A stretch of 10,319 nt of DNA, taken from assembly GCA_964467785.1 (NCBI GenBank), contig CAYXVB010000129.1:1-10319 (forward strand), in the 5' to 3' direction. This stretch comes from CAYXVB01 sp964467785. Lineage in GTDB: Bacteria; Bdellovibrionota; UBA1018. The notes beneath the pieces were generated by a model. That model ran no database searches. It was not told where the DNA came from and saw only the letters and a list, made by a program, of their open reading frames with translations. Both the position numbers and the translations under genes were made by a program. The first letter of the stretch is position 1. Each line of letters begins with the position of its first letter. Shown one piece after another: positions 6,444 through 10,319 of this stretch.

Positions 6444-6953
6444 ATGAATGAACGGATCCGACACGTGTATCACGCCAGGCGGCAAGATAATCACGAAGCC
6501 CATGACGACGAAGCCAACTGGGCGGACACGCCGCGCGGCTGGATCGATCCGGACGGGCACTTTCGCCCCTCAAGCGTGCATTGGGAAGCCATCCGCTCCT
6601 TGATCGAGAAAAAAAAGCGCGGACGAAGGAGCAGCGCCACCGGCACCGACGAAGACCACGCCGAGCTGGGAGAGCGGGCGGCCCAAAGAGCCTACGCGAT
6701 GGGCTGGATCAGCCTCTCCCATGGTGGCGTTCTGAATGCGGTCGGACACAAGAACGTCTTTCACTCCAAACGCTCTCCGGCTCTTGCGACGCTTCGTCGC
6801 CTGCTGGCTCGCGTCCCTCATTCGACTGTCCGCATCGAAACGCAGATCGGAATGATCGACACTCGGACAGGCCGTCATGAGGACTTCGACGTGCAGGAGT
6901 ACGAGCTGTCGCTCTTTGTCCGCCGAGGCACGCTTCGAAAAGTCACTTACTGA
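6444..6953 (+). CDS. Hypothetical cytosolic protein with GWIDPDGHF and MGWISLSHGG blocks
   Basis: 169 residues, with no signal peptide or membrane segment, rich in His, Arg and Asp. ATG 6444 is preferred; an earlier ATG at 6363 would add 27 residues of poor composition and place the TATAAA promoter inside the gene. Two short Trp-containing blocks stand out: GWIDPDGHF (32-40) and AMGWISLSHGG with LNAVGHKN (85-104), separated by a basic, low-complexity linker (EKKKRGRRSS). The C-terminal part (115-169) could form a small alpha/beta unit ending in strands (VRIETQIGMID, QEYELSLFVRRG). I do not recognise the family. It is the only + strand gene between the envelope genes, divergent from the barrel gene and convergent with the lipoprotein gene, 21 nt apart. 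Confidence 0.65.
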   Translation: MNERIRHVYHARRQDNHEAHDDEANWADTPRGWIDPDGHFRPSSVHWEAIRSLIEKKKRGRRSSATGTDEDHAELGERAAQRAYAMGWISLSHGGVLNAVGHKNVFHSKRSPALATLRRLLARVPHSTVRIETQIGMIDTRTGRHEDFDVQEYELSLFVRRGTLRKVTY

Positions 6954-6974
6954 GCCGCGAGGAACGCCCTCAGA

Positions 6975-7649
6975 TCACCAGCAAGTGCCCCGGTAGGTGA
7001 CGATCTTCTCGCGCAAGTCGTTGACGCCATTAAAAGTCGCCGCGACATCGGTAGTGCCGGGAGTGCGGAGATCAAGGGCCACGGTTTTGTGGGTGTCGCG
7101 CAGGAAATACTCGACATCCTGATAGCCCCAGCGGGTACGCCAGTCGGTTCGGCAAACTTGATGACCGCCGCCCGGACCGCCAACCCATTCACACCAGGTA
7201 AAGGGCTCGGAGTAGGTGCAGCTCTCGCGATCACGGTAACGAGGAGACTCGGCCACGGCCGTGTCGAGCCTGCCATGCAGGTCGTAATCCTGGCCGATCT
7301 GAGCTGCGGTAAGGTCGAATTCACCGGAATGCTCCGGAAGACTGACCTCCCGGGGAACCTGAAGGACGACCGGAGCGTGACCGTTGAGGTTCAGGTTGAG
7401 CTGATTCCGGCTGATATACTGGATATTGGCTTGATAGTCGCCCGCCTGAAAGGCGTGCTTCTCGATCACGGTCTGCGGAGGATTGCAGTTATCGGGAGTG
7501 ATCTTGCAGAAAGGATCTTCCTTCGTGAAGCGCGTCTCAACCGTGAGCGGCTTGAAGACATTGAGAGTTCCGTTGAAAGTCAGCGGCTTGCAACCGGAAA
7601 TGGAAAGCGCCACACCGAATGCGGCCGCGCTCAAAGTGATCTTGTTCAT
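6975..7649 (-). CDS. Cysteine-rich lipoprotein of unknown function
   Basis: 224 residues. ATG 7649 has a strong GGAGGT about 7-8 nt upstream. The signal peptide MNKITLSAAAFGVALSISGC ends in the lipobox I17-S18-G19-C20, so signal peptidase II processing and lipid anchoring at Cys20 are expected; Lys at +2 would not be an inner-membrane retention signal in enterobacterial rules. The mature domain has beta-rich segments (DYQANIQYI, QLNLNLNG, VVLQVPREVSL) and then a distinctive cysteine section: CTYSEPFTWC (144-153), VGGPGGGHQVC (156-166) and WGYQDVEYFLRDT (174-186). It ends in GTCW, giving six cysteines after the anchor. This suggests disulfides in the periplasm or at the surface. I cannot name a family. 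It lies 72 nt after the 7722 gene on the same strand and could be co-transcribed with it. Confidence 0.8.
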   Translation of the reverse strand: MNKITLSAAAFGVALSISGCKPLTFNGTLNVFKPLTVETRFTKEDPFCKITPDNCNPPQTVIEKHAFQAGDYQANIQYISRNQLNLNLNGHAPVVLQVPREVSLPEHSGEFDLTAAQIGQDYDLHGRLDTAVAESPRYRDRESCTYSEPFTWCEWVGGPGGGHQVCRTDWRTRWGYQDVEYFLRDTHKTVALDLRTPGTTDVAATFNGVNDLREKIVTYRGTCW

Positions 7650-7721
7650 AGAAATGACCTCCGCGTTTCGGGCGGCACTCTCTCAAAGTGGGCAGTCGAA
7701 AGCAAGGTCACGCTTGCCCGG

Positions 7722-8597
7722 TCACCGCGGAGCGGTAGGTTGAACGCCAATGGGTTGAAATCCATATTGTTGTTTCCATTGGGCGGCGATGGCCGAATTG
7801 CGCAATGCCAGATCATTGAAGTTCATCAGCTCTGGACTGAGATTGACTCGTCTCCCTTTGTCATCGACAAATAGCGCTCCCTGGGCGTTGCGATGGAGCT
7901 TGCCGCCGGCCCAGTCCTTGACATCACCGGGCTTGCTGGTCGCGAAGTACCTTTTAAAGTCCTCACGCATGACGGGGAGGATGTCTTGGTTCACGACTAG
8001 CCAACGGTCGGGATCGTTTGAAACAGGCATGGCCTTACGGGCAAGCTCGGCTTCGCTTTCCGAACCGGAGCCTGAGAACGAAAGCTCGGTGACCCCCTCA
8101 GCATGCGTCAAAGGCGCCCCCTCGGGGGTGGCTGCAGGGATTACCGCCGGCGCAGGAAGCGCCTTGGGTCGATACTGCTCCGCCATCGAACGCGCCACAT
8201 CAATGCTGACTTGAGAGATCCGATACTGGCCGGTCGCACCTTTTTCGATGGCTGCCCCACGGATCGCGGAGTCAAAAAACTCCTTCACTTCAGTACTTGC
8301 CTGATCCAAACCCGCGACTCGGCGAGCAAGCTCAAACGCGAGCTTTTCGGCGCGCTGTGCTTTGCTCAGTGCCGAGGCAGCATTGAACTTACCGGGATCG
8401 GCGGCATGAAGATCGTCCAGATAGCGTTGTAGAAAGGTCGATCCTGAGCGGTACGGACTCCCATTCTTGTAGCTAGTCGAAGGAGGGATCGCGGGTTCGG
8501 GAGTTTCGGCGGCGGAACCTACAGACTGCGCCGCAGCGGCCAAAGCGAGGGTCCATGCCGCCCAGTGCACGCCGAAGATTTTGACTTGGAAACCCAT
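7722..8597 (-). CDS. Exported protein of unknown function
   Basis: 291 residues from ATG 8597, with AAGGGGG about 4 nt upstream. The N-terminus MGFQVKIFGVHWAAWTLALA continues to AAAQSVGSAA, a Sec signal peptide with cleavage around residue 30. Next come a Pro/Ser/Thr linker (31-52), a helical region (54-142), a Pro/Ala and Ser/Gly-rich low-complexity stretch (144-182), and a C-terminal mixed domain (185-285) with DRWLVVNQDILPVMREDFKR, a short GALFVDDKGRRVNLSPE and a final helix ending in QWKQQYGF. There are no cysteines in the mature part and no catalytic motif I recognise. The layout suggests a periplasmic or surface protein with two helical modules joined by a flexible linker. A good promoter lies just upstream. 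Confidence 0.75.
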   Translation of the reverse strand: MGFQVKIFGVHWAAWTLALAAAAQSVGSAAETPEPAIPPSTSYKNGSPYRSGSTFLQRYLDDLHAADPGKFNAASALSKAQRAEKLAFELARRVAGLDQASTEVKEFFDSAIRGAAIEKGATGQYRISQVSIDVARSMAEQYRPKALPAPAVIPAATPEGAPLTHAEGVTELSFSGSGSESEAELARKAMPVSNDPDRWLVVNQDILPVMREDFKRYFATSKPGDVKDWAGGKLHRNAQGALFVDDKGRRVNLSPELMNFNDLALRNSAIAAQWKQQYGFQPIGVQPTAPR

Positions 8598-8632
8598 GCT
8601 GCCCCCTTTGGCTCTTCATCAAAACGAAGGGC

Positions 8633-8660
8633 AGTTTATCACTCGCGTTCCCGGGGTCAA
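8633..8660 (-). promoter_or_regulatory. Sigma-70-like promoter for the exported protein
   Basis: On the - strand TTGACC (8660-8655), a 16-nt spacer and TAAACT (8638-8633). The -35 box matches five of six consensus bases and the -10 box four of six. The predicted start near 8626 gives a leader of about 30 nt containing the AAGGGGG ribosome site. Confidence 0.5.
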
Positions 8661-8824
8661 AGTCCATGATCTGAAAGAGTTCAAAATCCAAGTGACCCTA
8701 ATTGGACATTTGAGATCCCCGCGGATCAGCGTAGTCCTCTCAGTCAGTCCCGCCGTTGGATACTATCTCAGTGAGCAGAACTACGCGCTACTTTGCCACT
8801 CCCTTGCCTTCAGCCTTCAATAAG

Positions 8825-8860
8825 TTTGGACCCAAGCAAGACTCCTCGCTCGGATCCAAA
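8825..8860 (-). terminator. Long 3' stem-loop after the 8887 gene
   Basis: In the - strand transcript TTTGGATCCGAGCGAG pairs with CTTGCTTGGGTCCAAA across a GAGT tetraloop, giving 16 continuous pairs, three of them G-U. On the + strand the same three positions are A/C mismatches, so the fold is expected only in - strand RNA. It begins about 27 nt after the stop of the 8887 gene. The following CTTATTG is a poor T run, so it may be a terminator or a 3' protecting structure. The 8598-8886 gap otherwise holds only the promoter described and no coding frame I would support. Confidence 0.55.
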
Positions 8861-8886
8861 TCATGCGTATTAACGAACCGCGCTTT

Positions 8887-9432
8887 TCAGCGGGAACGCT
8901 CATTCACGGCTTCCGCTCGATACTCGTCGCCTGCAGATGCTTCCCGCACGTAGTCGTTCGGCGATCTATCTTGAGCCTCAGACAAAGACCTCACGTCAGC
9001 GCATCTGTAGTGTTCGGCCATCTTCATCAAAAGATTCCATTTAGCATACAGAGCGTCGCGAGCTGCGGATTCCCTCTGCGAGTTTTCGATACTATCCGAA
9101 ACCGAGTTGCGGACAGAGTTGACGAAAACGTCGAAGGCGTTGAGTGACCATGTCGTACTTGAAGTATACGATCTCTGGTATCCATCCGACTGGCGTAGCG
9201 TCCTGATGACCGTTTGACCGTTAGCCTGACGAACCGCAATTGAGGTCTCAAGAGAAAGTACGTTCATGGTGACATTCTCGGTCTCCGTCAAAGTCGGGCT
9301 CTCGGAGGAAATGAACTCAATACACTCGGTGGGTTGAACGGGAAACTGGATATCATTGGCCATTGCGCCATTGACTGCCGACACCGCCCAGATGATCCCA
9401 ATGACTCCGATCGCGGCAAAACGCTCTTTCAT
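8887..9432 (-). CDS. Exported protein of unknown function, two cysteines
   Basis: 181 residues. The Shine-Dalgarno decides the start: AAAAAGGAG sits directly against ATG 9438 (no spacing) but 6 nt before ATG 9432, so 9432 is chosen. The signal peptide MKERFAAIGVIGIIWAVSAV runs on to NGAMA, with cleavage before NDIQF. The mature protein has a Ser/Thr-rich, strand-like half (38-95, with repeated TxTxTxN and SLETSIAVR patterns), then a long amphipathic helical region (97-147, DVFVNSVRNSVSDSIENSQR onward). A charged disordered tail follows. Cys37 and Cys144 could form one disulfide linking the start of the mature chain to the end of the helix. I do not recognise a family. It is the first gene of the - strand series and lies divergent from the TPR-like gene. 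Confidence 0.75.
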   Translation of the reverse strand: MKERFAAIGVIGIIWAVSAVNGAMANDIQFPVQPTECIEFISSESPTLTETENVTMNVLSLETSIAVRQANGQTVIRTLRQSDGYQRSYTSSTTWSLNAFDVFVNSVRNSVSDSIENSQRESAARDALYAKWNLLMKMAEHYRCADVRSLSEAQDRSPNDYVREASAGDEYRAEAVNERSR

Positions 9433-9501
9433 AAACATCTCCTTTTTGCCGTCCGAAATTGGCGCGGCTTGTTCACGCCCTGAAGAATATGCGTTTTACG
9501 G

Positions 9502-9532
9502 ATGAGGACCCACTTAGGTCCTCATAGTTTTT
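9502..9532 (+). terminator. Orphan + strand terminator-like hairpin
   Basis: ATGAGGACC (9502-9510) and GGTCCTCAT (9517-9525) form a perfect 9-bp stem with the 6-nt loop CACTTA, followed by AGTTTTT (9526-9532). Read on the + strand this is a standard intrinsic terminator shape; the - strand side has no T run. No + strand gene lies upstream within 2.5 kb, so it may end a small RNA, act as a leader attenuator for the 9677 gene, or end antisense transcription. Confidence 0.55.
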
Positions 9533-9676
9533 CCGGTGTCGAACTTCTTTACAGTAGACTACGAATCGGCGGTGCAATGGACCCTTTTTCTGAAAAACCC
9601 ATGGAAACATAAGCATTTATCCGAATTCCCCCGGGTACACTGATTGCATTTTTATTGGGTGAACCCGAGGCATGAG

Positions 9677-10273
9677 ATGGAATTGGATTCTGAAATCACC
9701 TTCCAACAGATCATTGATGCGACCCCGGAGGAACTGCTTTCTCTTCGCTTCGCATCGTCGGAACCCACTAGCTTCAACACGATCTACATCGAAATCTTGG
9801 TTCAATACCTCCAGGGAAATAGCGAAACGCTCGCAAACCTGATTTGCACTTTTCCTTCAGCTCTCTCCTCTGATGACCTGGCCTTCCTGGAAAGCATGGG
9901 ACGGCTCAGGCTACAGATTCGCAGCCGCTCAATCGACCAAGACTTAGTTCAGCAAGTCGTGCGTCTTGCGGAATCGCAACCCAAGGAGCGCAAGGGCGAG
10001 ATTCTCTTTGTTGTCGCGCTAGCATACGAAACGCTCGGGGAGCTCCCAAGCATGAAAAAATTTCACCATCTCGCTTCGAAGGAGCTCGACGCAACAGGGG
10101 CGAAAAAGAAGGCAATAAAAGCGATCCATAACTTCGTCGCGGCGGAGAGCCGCATTCATCCCGAAAAGAAGCTCATTTCGGACTACAGTTACGTCTATAA
10201 AATGGCCAAGCGAGTGAAAGCTTATGGCGTCGCTGGCGCCGCTCTCATGAATATTTCGCGCGAATGGGCTTGA
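9677..10273 (+). CDS. TPR-like helical protein, probably truncated by an insertion sequence
   Basis: 198 residues. ATG 9677 has GAGG 6 nt upstream; a TTG at 9644 in the same frame has no ribosome site and its extra residues look unnatural. The protein is all-helical, soluble and has no signal peptide. Repeating helix pairs with TPR-like spacing are visible, for example EILFVVALAYETLGELPSMK (108-127), ATGAKKKAIKAIHNFVAAES (139-158), and the last KRVKAYGVAGAALMNISREW (178-197). The end breaks off inside what looks like a helix pair, and the TGA stop coincides with the first bases of an IS3-type terminal sequence, so the native protein was probably longer. No DNA-binding or catalytic motif is present in what remains. 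Such helical repeat proteins usually serve as protein-binding scaffolds or regulators; the specific role is unknown. Confidence 0.65.
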   Translation: MELDSEITFQQIIDATPEELLSLRFASSEPTSFNTIYIEILVQYLQGNSETLANLICTFPSALSSDDLAFLESMGRLRLQIRSRSIDQDLVQQVVRLAESQPKERKGEILFVVALAYETLGELPSMKKFHHLASKELDATGAKKKAIKAIHNFVAAESRIHPEKKLISDYSYVYKMAKRVKAYGVAGAALMNISREWA

Positions 10274-10319
10274 CCCGATTTGGTGGACACCCAAGGAGTG
10301 TGCTATATGGCGTCCACAA
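10271..10319 (+). mobile_element. Left end of an IS3-family-like insertion sequence (partial)
   Basis: The sequence TGACCCGATTTGGTGGACAC starting at 10271 has the form of IS3-family terminal repeats: TGA at the tip, a run of C, then TGGACAC. It is followed, after the usual short distance, by a strong ribosome site and a start codon, as expected for orfA. The right end and the target duplication are outside the window, so the exact boundary is inferred. Confidence 0.5.
10307..10319 (+). CDS. First codons of a probable IS transposase orfA (runs off window)
   Basis: ATG GCG TCC ACA at 10307 has a perfect AAGGAG 8 nt upstream (10293-10298). It is too short for the protein to be identified; the call rests on the IS3-like end just before it. 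Confidence 0.4.

Noticed and set aside
6950..6973. CTGAG/CTCAG repeat between the convergent genes
   Set aside because: Five pairs across a 14-nt loop with no T run.
7702..7717. GCAAG/CTTGC hairpin followed by TTTC on the - strand after the 7722 gene
   Set aside because: A 5-bp stem with a three-base T run is too weak to call as a terminator; read-through into the lipoprotein gene is as likely.
9621..9638. String GAATTCCCCCGGGTAC resembling a cloning linker
   Set aside because: The order and spacing do not match a known polylinker and the flanks read as natural sequence, so no vector contamination is claimed.
1..10319. tRNA, rRNA, CRISPR arrays, toxin-antitoxin or restriction genes
   Set aside because: I looked for cloverleaf/TTCGA-type signatures, regularly spaced repeats and known defence motifs and saw none.

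Overview
The window is about 10.3 kb of bacterial chromosome. It is GC-rich with strong G/C bias at third codon positions over roughly the first 4.5 kb, and visibly less GC-rich from about 8.6 kb to the right edge. The genes suggest a Gram-negative bacterium: a beta-barrel outer-membrane protein, a lipoprotein with a type II signal peptide, and several Sec-exported proteins. The mix of exported proteins without close named families, an alpha-oxoamine synthase and a TPR-like regulator-type protein would suit the Bdellovibrionota or a former deltaproteobacterial lineage. That is an impression, not a phylogenetic result.

Left block (1-4483) looks like a lipid-biosynthesis locus. On the + strand are the C-terminal part of a membrane acyltransferase-3 protein, a 383-residue GNAT-type N-acyltransferase that resembles the bacterial ceramide synthase (bCerS) type, and a compact cytochrome P450. 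The first pair overlap by 17 nt and the second pair by ATGA, so they are probably co-translated. Converging on them from the - strand is a PLP-dependent alpha-oxoamine synthase (serine palmitoyltransferase/AONS family), whose 3' end overlaps the P450 by 19 nt. Inferred logic: the synthase makes a long-chain amino-ketone base from an amino acid and an acyl thioester, the GNAT enzyme N-acylates it, the P450 oxidises a chain, and the acyltransferase-3 adds a further O-acyl group. This would give a ceramide-like lipid. The synthase's start codon and Shine-Dalgarno lie inside a long hairpin that ends in a T run.

Middle and right block (4575-9432) is a run of small envelope genes, mostly on the - strand: a six-cysteine secreted protein with a twin CX3C pattern, a PorV/UPF0164-like outer-membrane barrel with a basic tail, a cysteine-rich lipoprotein, and two exported proteins I do not recognise. 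A small cytosolic + strand gene (6444-6953) with a promoter almost abutting its start lies among them. There is a good promoter in front of the 8597 gene. A long 3' hairpin follows the 8887 gene, with base pairing complete only in the - strand transcript.

Right edge (9439-10319): an orphan + strand terminator-like hairpin lies upstream of a TPR-like helical protein. That protein's reading frame appears to end exactly where the left end of an IS3-type insertion sequence begins. The first codons of the presumed transposase orfA run off the window.
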